Positions 23,536 to 32,163 are shown, counted from the stretch's first letter. The stretch: 38,894 bases of DNA from Acidobacteriota bacterium (GCA_003224525.1 QHZB01000192.1:1-38894), one strand, 5' to 3'. The notes: generated from the sequence alone by a model not told the origin. Translations and numbers: made by a program.

Positions 23536-23664
23536 TTCCACACCCCTTAGCTTGAAGTGTATTTCCGAGCGCTGACCGTTCTAAAAGTCGGCGTCACCGC
23601 CATTTTTCAGGCGGCTCCTATCCACACAAAACAGAAAATAACTCTCGAAAGGGATGGAGAAAAA

Positions 23665-26292
23665 ATGTTGAAGCGTTTGAGTATCAGCGTGGTGTTTGCT
23701 CTAGGGCTGGTGTTGTCTGTTGCGGTCGCTCCCGCGAACGCGCAGTTGGGAAACGCAGGCTCGATTGAGGGAGTGGTAAAAGATTCCTCTGGCGGAGTGA
23801 TTCCCGGCGCGAAGGTCGAAATCTCCTACTCCGTAAGCGGATATCAACGTGAGACCACCACTGGCAGCGATGGAAGCTTTCGTTTCACAAACGTACCTTT
23901 CAACACGTATCACCTCGTGGTGACAACGTCCGGATTCGCGCCCTATACACAGGACGTGGATGTACGCTCCAGCGTACCGACGGGCATACAGATCGCGCTC
24001 AAACTCGGCACGGCGGCAACCAGCATTACGGTCGAGGCGAATGGAGGCGACCTGCTCGAGAAGGACCCCAGTTTCCATACAGATGTTGACACCGGCTTGA
24101 CCGATCGGATGCCGCTGGAGAGCCAGTCTTCTTCGGTGAGTTCACTGGTGACGCTGGCGACGCCGGGCGTGGTGGCGGACTCGAACGGGCTGTTTCACGG
24201 ACTCGGCGACCACGCCGAGAATTCGTTCTCCGTGGATGGCCAGCCCATCACGGATCAGCAAAGCAAGGTCTTCTCGAACCAGATTCCGCTGGATTCCATT
24301 CAGTCGCTGGAAGCGGTCTCGGGAGGCCCGCCCGCCGAGTACGGCGGCAAGACGAGCCTGGTGATTAAGGTGACTACGCAATCGGGCCTCGGGGTGACCA
24401 AGCCGAAAGGAACGATATACAGCTCTTATGGCAGCTTCGGCTCAATCACCGGCGGCTTCCGGCTGGCCTTTGGCGGCCAGAAGTGGGGAAACTTCATCGC
24501 TGCGAGCGGGTTGAACAGCAGCCAGTTTCTCGACCCACCGGAACTCCACGCCATCCACGACAAGGGCAATGAGGAGAATCTGTTTGACCGAGTCGATTAC
24601 AACGTCACCGGCGCAGATTCGATTCACACGAACTTTCAATACACACGTTCGTGGTTCCAGACGCCCAACACGATTGATAACTTGAATACGGATCCCATGG
24701 CAACCGACCCCCTCACCGGCGCTCAATTACCGGCGCAAGATCAGCGTGCTCAAATCAAGACGTTCAACATCGCGCCGGTGTGGACCCGCCTGATCAGCAC
24801 TACGACGCTGTTCACCTTCGGCGGTTTCGTCCGTCAGGATCGCTTTAACTACTACCCGAGCGGAAACGTGTTTGCGGACGGCACCGGACTCATTCCCGGC
24901 GGTTCCTCGGCGACGCTCAATCAGCAGCGAAAATTGACCAACGCGGGCCTTCGCTCGGACGTGTCCTACGTGAAGGGCAAGCACAACCTCAAGGCCGGCG
25001 TGACGTTTCAACATACGTTCCTGACGGAGGATTTCAACTTCGGGATTACGGATCCAGCCTTCAACGATCCGGCGAGCCCCTCCTTCAACCCGCTGTTGGC
25101 TTGCTATGATCTGACCCGCCCGACACCGAATCCAGCCGACGGCTGCGCCGGTCCCGCGAGCACGCTGTTCCATTTTCAGGGGCATACGGACGTTAAGGAG
25201 CTCGGGCTGTACCTGCAAGACACCATCAACGTGGGCAACTGGGCTTTTAATGTGGGACTACGCGGTGATGTGTACCGCGGAATCGTTCACGATTGGCAGC
25301 CGGAGCCGCGCGTGGGCTTTGCCTATAACGTCAAGAAAACGAACTCCGTTCTACGCACCTCTTATTCTCGTGTCCTAGAGACGCCGTTCAATGAAAACCT
25401 GATTCTGGCAAGCCTGGGGGCCAGTAACCCGGTCGTCGTGGACGTAATCGGTGGCGCGAGCTTACAGGCGCCCATTCGCTCCGGCCAGCGCAATCAGTTC
25501 AACGCCGGCTTTCAGCAAGCTTTCGGAAAGTACGCAGTGGTGGATGCGGACTATTTATGGAAATACACGCACAACGCGTACGATTTCTCCACCTTCGGCA
25601 ACACCCCGATCTTTTTCCCGATCGCCTGGAAGAGCTCGAAGATTGATGGGCCTTCCGTGCGCGTGAGCATGCCGAATTTTCATGGCTTCACGGCACTGGC
25701 GGTGCTTGCTCACGTCCGTGCGCGCTATTTCCCACCGCAGATCGGCGGACTGGGCTCCAGCATCACGGGCGGCGAAGTATTTCGCATCGACCACGACCAG
25801 GCCTTCAATCAGACCACACATTTCCAGTACCAGCCCTGGAAAGCCCTTCCGTGGGTCGGTTTCAACTGGCGCTATGACAGCGGTCTGGTAGCCAGCAACC
25901 CCAATCTTGATAATTTCCAGGATGCGGCGAGTTTTCTCGATGCCGCTCAGCAGGCGGCTATTGGGCTCTTCTGCGGCAAGAACGTAGCGACCCGTACCAA
26001 CCGGATTACCAGTTGCCCGGCCGGTACACCCGAAGGCGCAAAGCTGCTTAATGTCGCAGGCGCGACATTCGACCTGGACCACAACCCCTCGCGCGTCAAA
26101 CCGCGCAACCTGTTTGATATGAGCGTGGGGGACGACAATTTGCTTCACGGCGACCGCTACAAGTGGAGCGTGCGTCTCACGGCCATCAACTTGACGAACA
26201 AGACGGCGCTCTACAACTTCCTTTCCACATTCAGCGGAACGCACTTCGTCACGCCGCGAGCGTACACGGCGGAGCTGGGCTTCCACTTCTAA
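23665..26292 (+). CDS. TonB-dependent receptor with carboxypeptidase-regulatory-like domain
   Basis: Outer-membrane active transporter. Signal peptide 1-27 (ending ANAQ), then a carboxypeptidase-regulatory-like domain (GSIEGVVKDSSGGVIPGAKV onward, residues 32-115), a plug domain (HAENSFSVDGQPITDQQSK), and a long barrel ending TAELGFHF with terminal Phe. 875 residues. Common in acidobacteria, which use hundreds of such receptors; the ligand cannot be read here. The divergent metal operon suggests a metal chelate. ATG at 23665 has GGAG six bases before it, while the longer frame to 23557 has no support. No TonB, ExbB or ExbD gene is in the window. Confidence 0.93.
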   Translation: MLKRLSISVVFALGLVLSVAVAPANAQLGNAGSIEGVVKDSSGGVIPGAKVEISYSVSGYQRETTTGSDGSFRFTNVPFNTYHLVVTTSGFAPYTQDVDVRSSVPTGIQIALKLGTAATSITVEANGGDLLEKDPSFHTDVDTGLTDRMPLESQSSSVSSLVTLATPGVVADSNGLFHGLGDHAENSFSVDGQPITDQQSKVFSNQIPLDSIQSLEAVSGGPPAEYGGKTSLVIKVTTQSGLGVTKPKGTIYSSYGSFGSITGGFRLAFGGQKWGNFIAASGLNSSQFLDPPELHAIHDKGNEENLFDRVDYNVTGADSIHTNFQYTRSWFQTPNTIDNLNTDPMATDPLTGAQLPAQDQRAQIKTFNIAPVWTRLISTTTLFTFGGFVRQDRFNYYPSGNVFADGTGLIPGGSSATLNQQRKLTNAGLRSDVSYVKGKHNLKAGVTFQHTFLTEDFNFGITDPAFNDPASPSFNPLLACYDLTRPTPNPADGCAGPASTLFHFQGHTDVKELGLYLQDTINVGNWAFNVGLRGDVYRGIVHDWQPEPRVGFAYNVKKTNSVLRTSYSRVLETPFNENLILASLGASNPVVVDVIGGASLQAPIRSGQRNQFNAGFQQAFGKYAVVDADYLWKYTHNAYDFSTFGNTPIFFPIAWKSSKIDGPSVRVSMPNFHGFTALAVLAHVRARYFPPQIGGLGSSITGGEVFRIDHDQAFNQTTHFQYQPWKALPWVGFNWRYDSGLVASNPNLDNFQDAASFLDAAQQAAIGLFCGKNVATRTNRITSCPAGTPEGAKLLNVAGATFDLDHNPSRVKPRNLFDMSVGDDNLLHGDRYKWSVRLTAINLTNKTALYNFLSTFSGTHFVTPRAYTAELGFHF

Positions 26293-26339
26293 ACAAATGC
26301 CAGAAACGTCCAGGTAGTTTCCCCTACCGGAAAGATGAG

Positions 26340-27947
26340 CTACTTCTGCGCGAGGTAGGTTTTCGCTTCGGCGAGCTCTGGCCGATCGGCGCCTGCGCCG
26401 CAGATTTCGGCTAGCTTTGCGTAAAACGACTGCGCTCCACCGGTGTCGCCGGATGCTTGTAGAGAGCGTGCGGCACCCAGAAGACCGTCAAAGCGGTTTG
26501 GCGAGTTCTTCAGGACCGTCTTGTATTCGGCGATGGCTTCGGAAGGACGCTTGAGTTCCAGGAGCATATCCGCGAGCATTTCGCGGGCGGGGATGCCGAC
26601 GGATTCGCCGCCATCTTTGTCCTGACGGTCGGCCCCGGCGCGCAGCTCCCCGAGAGCTTCGTTCGATTTTCCCTTGGCGAAGGCCAGCCAGGCTTCGGCT
26701 TCGCGGAGATCCGTGGCCTTTTCTGCGGAGACTGTGTAGCCGTTCTTTTTAGAGCGTTTCTCGCGGTCAGCGACGAGCTGGGCAAGTTCCTGGACGTCGG
26801 ATTCCGCGCCGGCCACGTCGCCACTGCGCGCTTTGCCGATAGCGCGCGCCCAAAACGTGGTGTCCTGCCAATTCTTGCGAGTCGCTGGAACCGGCAAATC
26901 GGCCGCTTCTTTCCAGCGGTGTAATTCGAGCGTAGTCCGCGCGGCGAGATAGGCGCGGTGGTCGGCTTTATCTTCATCACTCGCCCCGACGACGTGATTG
27001 GTGTGCTCGATGAGTTCGCGTGCCTTAGCTTCCTGGCCGCTCTGAAGATAGGAGTAGCTCAGGAAGTCGATGGCATGGGTCTGGTAATGAAATTCCGCTT
27101 GGTGCATTTCCGCGGCATGAGCAGCGGAAGCCGTCGCGGCAATATTCGAAGTGATGGAATCCTGCCAGAGACCGAGGCGCACGAAGATGTGGGAAGGCAT
27201 GTGCAAGGCGTGCGCAGAGTCCGGTGCGATGGCCGCGTAGCGGCGGGCGGCTTCGAGGCCCTGCGCTGCGAATTCGGGACGATCGGTGGCGTGTATCAAA
27301 TAATGAGCCACGCCCGGATGATCGGGATGCTGCTGAAGGAGAGGATCAAGAATGGAAATAGCTTTCTGGAGATTTGCAGTGGTATCCACGTCTTCGTCTG
27401 CCAGCGAAACGAGGGAGAGCGCATAGAATGCGCTGAATTCCACATCACCGGGAGATTGCGCGTGAAATTTCTCAAGTGCCGAGGAGTAGGCCTGTGTTCG
27501 CTCGGCATGCGTCATCTTGGATTTTTTCTGAAAGAAAGCGGCGGCGGAGTTGATAAGACCTTGTTCCCGCGGATCGTTCAAATGGAGTTTTTGCGCCTTC
27601 TCGATGTCGCTGCGGCCCTCTTTCAGAGTTTTGTCGTCCGGAAAATCCCACAGTTGATGGAACAGCGCCATCGCTTTGCCCCAGTACGCGATGGCGCACT
27701 TCGGTTCGCGGGTGGCCGCGTCGGCAAAGGTCTGCTCGGATTCCGTGTATTGGAAGGAGTGGAGGAGCGCGACGCCTTTTTCGATCGTGGCTTGCACTTC
27801 CGCGGCGCAACTCGTCGGGAAATTCACTTTGCCGAGCTGATCGGGCGGCGCGGCGGACAAGCTATCCGCCCGAAGCGCTGCGGGTTGCAGAGCAAGAATA
27901 AAGAAGAGCAGCCCGAAAGTAGAGCTGCACCGTAATTGATTTCGCAT
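26340..27947 (-). CDS. Secreted tetratricopeptide-repeat protein
   Basis: 535-residue exported protein with signal peptide (1 to about 28, ending LRADS) and TPR-like helical pairs along its length, for example YTESEQTFADAATREPKCA, RRYAAIAPDSAHALHMPSHI and FYAKLAEICG. The HALHMPSHIF sequence is a recurrent signature of a family of bacterial TPR proteins of unknown role. The ATG at 27947 has AGGAGG at the best distance; an upstream start at 27971 has no support. It sits alone, convergent with the TonB receptor gene. It could be a scaffold in the cell envelope; no enzyme motif is seen. Confidence 0.85.
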   Translation of the reverse strand: MRNQLRCSSTFGLLFFILALQPAALRADSLSAAPPDQLGKVNFPTSCAAEVQATIEKGVALLHSFQYTESEQTFADAATREPKCAIAYWGKAMALFHQLWDFPDDKTLKEGRSDIEKAQKLHLNDPREQGLINSAAAFFQKKSKMTHAERTQAYSSALEKFHAQSPGDVEFSAFYALSLVSLADEDVDTTANLQKAISILDPLLQQHPDHPGVAHYLIHATDRPEFAAQGLEAARRYAAIAPDSAHALHMPSHIFVRLGLWQDSITSNIAATASAAHAAEMHQAEFHYQTHAIDFLSYSYLQSGQEAKARELIEHTNHVVGASDEDKADHRAYLAARTTLELHRWKEAADLPVPATRKNWQDTTFWARAIGKARSGDVAGAESDVQELAQLVADREKRSKKNGYTVSAEKATDLREAEAWLAFAKGKSNEALGELRAGADRQDKDGGESVGIPAREMLADMLLELKRPSEAIAEYKTVLKNSPNRFDGLLGAARSLQASGDTGGAQSFYAKLAEICGAGADRPELAEAKTYLAQK

Positions 27948-28036
27948 GCCGCTTCCTCCTATTGCCGTCAATGATTCTAACTCCGGTCGTCGTGTTTGGC
28001 GGAGTTAAACCTTTTGGCGGCGGGGGGCCACGACGG

Positions 28037-28067
28037 TTGGACGCGGCTTTGGCGCGGAGGCTACAAT
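28037..28067 (+). promoter_or_regulatory. Promoter of the putative structured RNA
   Basis: TACAAT at 28062-28067 is a good -10 and TTGGAC at 28037-28042 a fair -35, 19 bases apart. Transcription would start near 28074, almost exactly at the left arm of the outer stem of the RNA described next. Confidence 0.45.
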
Positions 28068-28071
28068 GGGG

Positions 28072-28307
28072 ATGGAGCGGTTCTTCGAAGCAGGTGCGGG
28101 AGTGAAAGCTGTTTGAACCAATGACGAATCTCTGAGGTGCTGCGGATAGACAGCCTGTGAGCACGGCCTGTCCCGCTGGCGGGTCCCATCCGGTGGCCAG
28201 GATGAAGACGCGCGAGCGGGGCAGGAAAGCCTAACGGCTGGCTCGTGGCGCCCTACTATTTCAGAGGTTCACGGCCTAGCTCTCCACGGCCAAGCGGTCC
28301 GCTCCAT
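28072..28307 (+). ncRNA. Structured noncoding RNA, 6S-like candidate
   Basis: A 236-base region with no supported gene folds, by hand, into one long rod. Stems in order: 9 bp (28072-28080/28299-28307), 8 bp with one bulge (28094-28102/28280-28287), 5 bp (28108-28112/28271-28275), 10 bp (28126-28135/28261-28270), 5 bp (28136-28140/28248-28252), 5 bp (28151-28155/28236-28240), 10 bp (28167-28176/28216-28225) and an apical hairpin (28187-28191/28200-28204). Two internal loops are large; one (28156-28166 against 28226-28235) holds AGCC-TAAC-GGCT on its 3' side. 6S RNA, which imitates a promoter and binds RNA polymerase, is a rod of this kind, and its gene often follows zapA; ymdB comes next here. 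Position and shape support 6S; conserved sequence was not matched. Confidence 0.5.
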
Positions 28308-28311
28308 GATA

Positions 28312-28343
28312 GTTTTCAGTCGTCAGTATTCAGTCGCCAGTTC
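28312..28343 (-). repeat. Dispersed 'CAGT' repeat, inverted copy
   Basis: GTTTTCAGTCGTCAGTATTC and following CAGTCGCCAG resemble, in reverse, the repeat before ymdB (28480-28513) and at 6721. The two copies here face each other about 140 bp apart. Confidence 0.4.
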
Positions 28344-28479
28344 AAGATGAAACTTTCTAAACGGCGATTTATGGCCGAAAACGAAGAAACATTATTTGAA
28401 GCTGAGAAGATTCTTGGTGGGAGAGATTGTGACCGTTCTCCGGCACAGGCAATATTGCGAGCGAGGGCTCTGCCTTTCC
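28344..28479. other. A-rich spacer between inverted repeats, no supported gene
   Basis: This segment looks lower in GC than its surroundings and lies between two facing copies of the CAGT-type repeat. An open frame of about 50 codons starting MKLSKRRFMAENEE is present but ends inside the right-hand repeat and has no ribosome binding site, so I do not call it a gene. It could be a small non-autonomous element or a gene remnant. Confidence 0.35.
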
Positions 28480-28513
28480 CACTGAACACTCTGAACTGAT
28501 TACTGACAACTGC
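28480..28513 (+). repeat. Dispersed 'CAGT' repeat, direct copy
   Basis: CCACTGAACACTCTGAACTG followed by ATTACTGACAACTG. It ends about five bases before the ymdB start codon and takes the place of a Shine-Dalgarno sequence. Confidence 0.4.
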
Positions 28514-28517
28514 CTTC

Positions 28518-29321
28518 ATGCGCGTACTTTTCCTAGGGGACATCGTCGGCTCGCCGGGACGGCAGATCGTTCACGATCGCCTCGCGGACATCGTTGCCGA
28601 GCGGCAGATCGATCTGCTCATCGCCAACGGCGAGAATTCGGCGTCGGGATTCGGGATCACCCCGAGGCTGGCGGAAGAGCTTCTAAAAATGGGAATCGAT
28701 GTGCTCACCGGCGGAAATCACAGCTGGGACCGCAAAGAGATTCTGGAATACCTGCCGCACGAGCCGCGGCTGCTGCGTCCGGCAAATTTTCCCGAAGGCA
28801 ATCCTGGCAGCGGGCTCTATGCCGGGACGGCCAAGAATGGCGTGAAATACGCCGTGCTGAACCTGCAGGGGCGCGTGTTCATGGCTCCGATTGACGATCC
28901 TTTCCGGAAAGCCGACAGCGAGCTGGCGAAAATTCCAGAAGATGTCGCTTTCGTGTTCGTGGACATGCACGCGGAAACGACTAGTGAGAAGATCGCCATG
29001 GGCTGGTATCTGGACGGACGCGTGACCGCGGTCGTCGGCACGCACACGCATGTGGCCACCGCCGATGAACACGTTCTTCCACAAGGCACGGCTTATATCA
29101 CGGACGCGGGAATGACCGGGCCGCATGGCGGGGTGATCGGAATGGACCGCAACGGCATCATCACGAAATTTCTCAATGGCCTGCCAGCGCGGTTCGAGGT
29201 GGCTTCCGGCAACGTGCAGATGAACTGCGTCTTGATCGAAACCGACGACGAAGGTCCGCGCAATGCCGCCGGCCGTCTCCGTGCCCGCTCCATCGAACGC
29301 CTCCGCTTCGGTATTGACTAA
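28518..29321 (+). CDS. ymdB: YmdB-type metallophosphoesterase (TIGR00282 family)
   Basis: Cytoplasmic two-metal phosphodiesterase; the Bacillus protein acts on 2',3'-cyclic nucleotides and affects biofilm and sporulation choices. Metal ligands appear in LFLGDIVGSPG (Asp8), NGENSASG, GGNHSWDRKE, VDMHAETTSEK and GTHTHVATAD. 267 residues, the family size. ATG at 28518 fits the family start exactly, but a dispersed repeat abuts it and no Shine-Dalgarno is visible. In many bacteria this gene follows rny and lies near zapA; here it follows the putative RNA and rny is not seen. Confidence 0.94.
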   Translation: MRVLFLGDIVGSPGRQIVHDRLADIVAERQIDLLIANGENSASGFGITPRLAEELLKMGIDVLTGGNHSWDRKEILEYLPHEPRLLRPANFPEGNPGSGLYAGTAKNGVKYAVLNLQGRVFMAPIDDPFRKADSELAKIPEDVAFVFVDMHAETTSEKIAMGWYLDGRVTAVVGTHTHVATADEHVLPQGTAYITDAGMTGPHGGVIGMDRNGIITKFLNGLPARFEVASGNVQMNCVLIETDDEGPRNAAGRLRARSIERLRFGID

Positions 29322-29384
29322 TCGTTACGGCACGCGGCTGCAACGCGGGGCAACCTGGGCGCGTCCGTAGTAATCTGAAGATTC

Positions 29385-30404
29385 ATGCGACAGAGGGTGG
29401 GTCCAATCTTGAGAGTTCTTGCGGTGCCGTGTCTGCTGGTGTGCGCGGCTGGAAATGCGGCTGCTCAGGACGAGGGCGACCTCACCGCCAAGCAGCGGGT
29501 TTTTCCGGGCGTGGGTCCCGGGCTGCGCTCGGTGAAGCGGGGCGCGGATGGGCGGCTGTATATTCTGGCTTCGCCGTCGCCCGGCTTGCTGGTGTTCGAC
29601 GCACAGGGCAAGCAGGTTCTCTCCATCGGCGAACTTCCCGGGGCCGATGCCAGCGCCAAGGCCGGCCGCGCTTTGATCACTTTCGGCGAAGACTGTGACG
29701 GCGCCGCCGACGGAAAGATTTACGTGGCGGACCGCGGCGCCAACCTCATACAGGTTTTCTCCACTGACGGCACGTTGCTTCGTTCGATTTCCATAAAGGC
29801 CCCCATTTCCGTTGCGGCGCTGCCTGAAAGCGAAATTGCCGTTGGGACGCTTGGGGAGCCACATTTAGTTACCGTTTTCGACAAAAACGGCCGGGACGTG
29901 CGAGAGTTCGGCGATCCGGAGCCGCTTGCCGAGCGCGAGGAGTTGAATCGTTATCTGAGCATCGGGCAGCTTGCCACGGACGCTCAGGGGCATCTCTACT
30001 ATGCTTTTGCTTACCTGCCGGAGCCGACAGTGCGGCAATATGACCGCTTGGGCTATGCGGGACAGGATATTCAGTACACTGCTCTCGAGGCCATGCCCGC
30101 GGCGCAGGCCGCGCGCAAGGAGATCGTGCGCCAGGAGCGCCGCGGCGGTCAGCCGTCGTTCAGGCGCATTCTTACAGCTGTAGGCGTCGATTCGACGAAT
30201 GGGGAAGTCTGGATCGCGTTGTACAACACACTGCTGCATTTTGATAAGGAAGGAAACCGGCGCGCCAGTTATAAACTCTACACCCCACAAGGCGCCCGGC
30301 TCGAAGCCAACACCATTCTCGCGGAGAAGGACCGCCTGATCATCGGGAACGATCCGCTGGGCATCTACGAATTCGCCCGGCCCGACAAAAAAAATCCCCA
30401 ATAA
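29385..30404 (+). CDS. Secreted beta-propeller (NHL-like) protein
   Basis: Exported protein of 339 residues with a signal peptide (ending NAAAQ at about 28). Repeated blade-like units are seen: GADGRLYILASPSPGLLVFDAQGK, DGKIYVADRGANLIQVFSTDG, ATDAQGHLYYAFAYLP and NGEVWIALYNTLLHFDKEG, each with a G/D-x-x-Y/W-hydrophobic pattern of NHL or six-bladed propellers. Such proteins bind ligands or other proteins in the periplasm or outside the cell. Alone between ymdB and the dnaA region, 63 bp after ymdB. No catalytic motif seen; partner unknown. Confidence 0.8.
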   Translation: MRQRVGPILRVLAVPCLLVCAAGNAAAQDEGDLTAKQRVFPGVGPGLRSVKRGADGRLYILASPSPGLLVFDAQGKQVLSIGELPGADASAKAGRALITFGEDCDGAADGKIYVADRGANLIQVFSTDGTLLRSISIKAPISVAALPESEIAVGTLGEPHLVTVFDKNGRDVREFGDPEPLAEREELNRYLSIGQLATDAQGHLYYAFAYLPEPTVRQYDRLGYAGQDIQYTALEAMPAAQAARKEIVRQERRGGQPSFRRILTAVGVDSTNGEVWIALYNTLLHFDKEGNRRASYKLYTPQGARLEANTILAEKDRLIIGNDPLGIYEFARPDKKNPQ

Positions 30405-30526
30405 GCCGAGTTTTCCTCAGGCCAACTTACGGGTGTTCTGTGCAAGGTTCGTGCGCAGCGTGAAAATATATTCACAAATGCCGCAAAAATCAGCGCCCAA
30501 CAACGAAGTTGCACGAGCGCAGTGCT

Positions 30527-30535
30527 TGTGGAAAA
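30527..30535 (-). promoter_or_regulatory. DnaA-box-like site upstream of dnaA
   Basis: Reads TTTTCCACA on the minus strand, one mismatch from the TTATCCACA consensus. One of several TTTCCACA-core sites around dnaA. Confidence 0.5.
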
Positions 30536-30584
30536 ACTGTGCATGGAGTGTGAACGCCGGTGAATGCCTTCTCCTATTTTTCTC

Positions 30585-30613
30585 TTGCCCCCTACGCGCC
30601 AATCAGGGACAAT
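30585..30613 (+). promoter_or_regulatory. Predicted dnaA promoter
   Basis: TTGCCC (30585-30590) and GACAAT (30608-30613) are exactly 17 bases apart. Transcription would start near 30620, leaving a leader of about 185 bases that contains the DnaA-box palindrome. The whole 400-bp gap before dnaA otherwise shows only an AT-rich GTGAA/TTCAC hairpin at 30460-30475. Confidence 0.5.
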
Positions 30614-30748
30614 CCCGCGCTGACTCATAGCAGCGGCACGTGGGCCGACAATTCCAGACGGGCAGCGCGCGGAGCGACAGGGGCGAAGTAGAGCGTTCCA
30701 GTGCGGGCAGGAATCCCGAAGCCTGAAGAAAGACGCAAACAAACCTGC

Positions 30749-30777
30749 TTTCCACAGCTTTTTCACATCTGTGGAAA
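30749..30777. promoter_or_regulatory. Inverted DnaA-box pair before dnaA
   Basis: TTTCCACAG and CTGTGGAAA form a perfect 9-bp inverted repeat with an 11-base spacer, 27 bases before the dnaA start. Each arm is a DnaA-box-like site, so it is a probable site of DnaA self-regulation or part of the origin. Confidence 0.65.
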
Positions 30778-30804
30778 TAGCACGGGGTTTTCTTTTCTCT
30801 TCCG

Positions 30805-32163
30805 ATGACAACTGCACCTCAAATTGGGCGTGAGCGCGAAACTACGAGTTCCTGGGACAAATTTCTCGATCGGGTGAAGTCCCGGGTCAGCATCAATACC
30901 TACACGACTTGGTTCCAGCCGACCAGGCTGAACCGGGCCGAGGGCGACACCCTCTATGTGCAGATCCCCAGCACCGTCTTCCGGCAGGTTTTGACGCGCA
31001 CTTACGGGGACATCGTCAAGGCCGTCTTTCATGAAGTCGGCACGCCGAACATGAAGGTGCAATACGTGTGCACCGAAGAGGAGCCGGTTCAGCCGGCACC
31101 GGTGGTCTCCGGCGTGAAACAAGCCAAGTTGGATTTTGAGAGCAGCGACCACCAGCTCAACATGCGCTACACGTTTGATTCGTTTGTCGTCGGGAAGTCC
31201 AACGAATTCGCGCATGCCGCTTCGCGCGCGGTGGCCGAGCAGCCTTCGAAAGCCTACAACCCGCTGTTCCTCTACGGCGGCGTGGGCATGGGCAAGACGC
31301 ACTTGATGCACGCCATCGGTCACACCATCAAGAAGCGCAATCCCGCGATGCGGCTGAGCTACGTCAGCGCGGAAAAATTCACTATCGAAGTGATCAATTC
31401 GCTGCGTTTTGACCGCATGATCAGTTTCCGCGACCGTTTTCATACCGTGGATGTCCTGCTGGTCGACGATATCCAGTTCATCGCTGGAAAAGAGCGGACG
31501 CAGGAGGAGTTTTTTCATACCTTCAACGCGCTCTATGAGCAGCAGAAACAGATTGTCATTTCCTCGGACTGCCTGCCGAAGGAAATCAACTCCATCGAAG
31601 AGCGCCTGCGCTCGCGGTTCGAATGGGGATTGATTGCGGATATTCAGCCGCCGGACCTCGAGACCAAGATCGCCATTCTGCAGAAAAAGGCGGAGAACGA
31701 CCGCTTTAGCCTGCCGGACGACGTGGCGGAATACATCGCGCGGGCCATCAAGTCCAACGTGCGCGAGCTCGAAGGTGCGTTGACGCGGCTGATGGCCTAC
31801 GCCTCGCTGACGGGCGCAACGGTTTCGCTGGCGACAGCGCAGCAGGTGCTGCGCAACATCATTGCCTCCCAGGAAAAGCGGGTCACCATCGACCTGATCC
31901 AAAAACGCGTCAGCGAGCACTTCAATCTGCGGGAGCAGGACCTGAAGGTCCGCAGTAACACGCGTGCGATCGCCTTTCCGCGCCAGGTGGCGATGTATAT
32001 CGTCAAGCAACTCACCACCGCTTCGCTTCCGGAGATCGGCCGGCAATTCGGCGGCAAGCACCATACCACGGTGCTGCATTCGATCAACAAAATCGAAGAG
32101 TTGCGGCGGTCGGACAAAGACCTGAACCGCACCATCACGCGCCTGATGGACGCGTTACAGTAA
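30805..32163 (+). CDS. dnaA: Chromosomal replication initiator DnaA
   Basis: AAA+ ATPase that binds DnaA boxes and opens the origin. Domain I is seen in SWDKFLDRVKSRVSINTYTTW; Walker A is GGVGMGKTHLM (about 157-167), Walker B LLVDDIQFIAG (about 217), the sensor region SRFEWGL, and the C-terminal DNA-binding signature GGKHHTTVLHSINKI (about 414-428). 452 residues, a normal length. The ATG at 30805 is fixed by homology; a short N-terminal extension precedes domain I. dnaN, gyrB and gyrA follow in the same direction, the usual arrangement at a chromosomal origin. Confidence 0.98.
   Translation: MTTAPQIGRERETTSSWDKFLDRVKSRVSINTYTTWFQPTRLNRAEGDTLYVQIPSTVFRQVLTRTYGDIVKAVFHEVGTPNMKVQYVCTEEEPVQPAPVVSGVKQAKLDFESSDHQLNMRYTFDSFVVGKSNEFAHAASRAVAEQPSKAYNPLFLYGGVGMGKTHLMHAIGHTIKKRNPAMRLSYVSAEKFTIEVINSLRFDRMISFRDRFHTVDVLLVDDIQFIAGKERTQEEFFHTFNALYEQQKQIVISSDCLPKEINSIEERLRSRFEWGLIADIQPPDLETKIAILQKKAENDRFSLPDDVAEYIARAIKSNVRELEGALTRLMAYASLTGATVSLATAQQVLRNIIASQEKRVTIDLIQKRVSEHFNLREQDLKVRSNTRAIAFPRQVAMYIVKQLTTASLPEIGRQFGGKHHTTVLHSINKIEELRRSDKDLNRTITRLMDALQ

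Noticed and set aside
28245-28499. 84-codon frame before ymdB
   Set aside because: It overlaps the structured RNA and both repeats, has no ribosome binding site and ends within a repeat copy.
30763-32079. 438-codon minus-strand frame opposite dnaA
   Set aside because: Shadow of dnaA; no ribosome binding site or motif.
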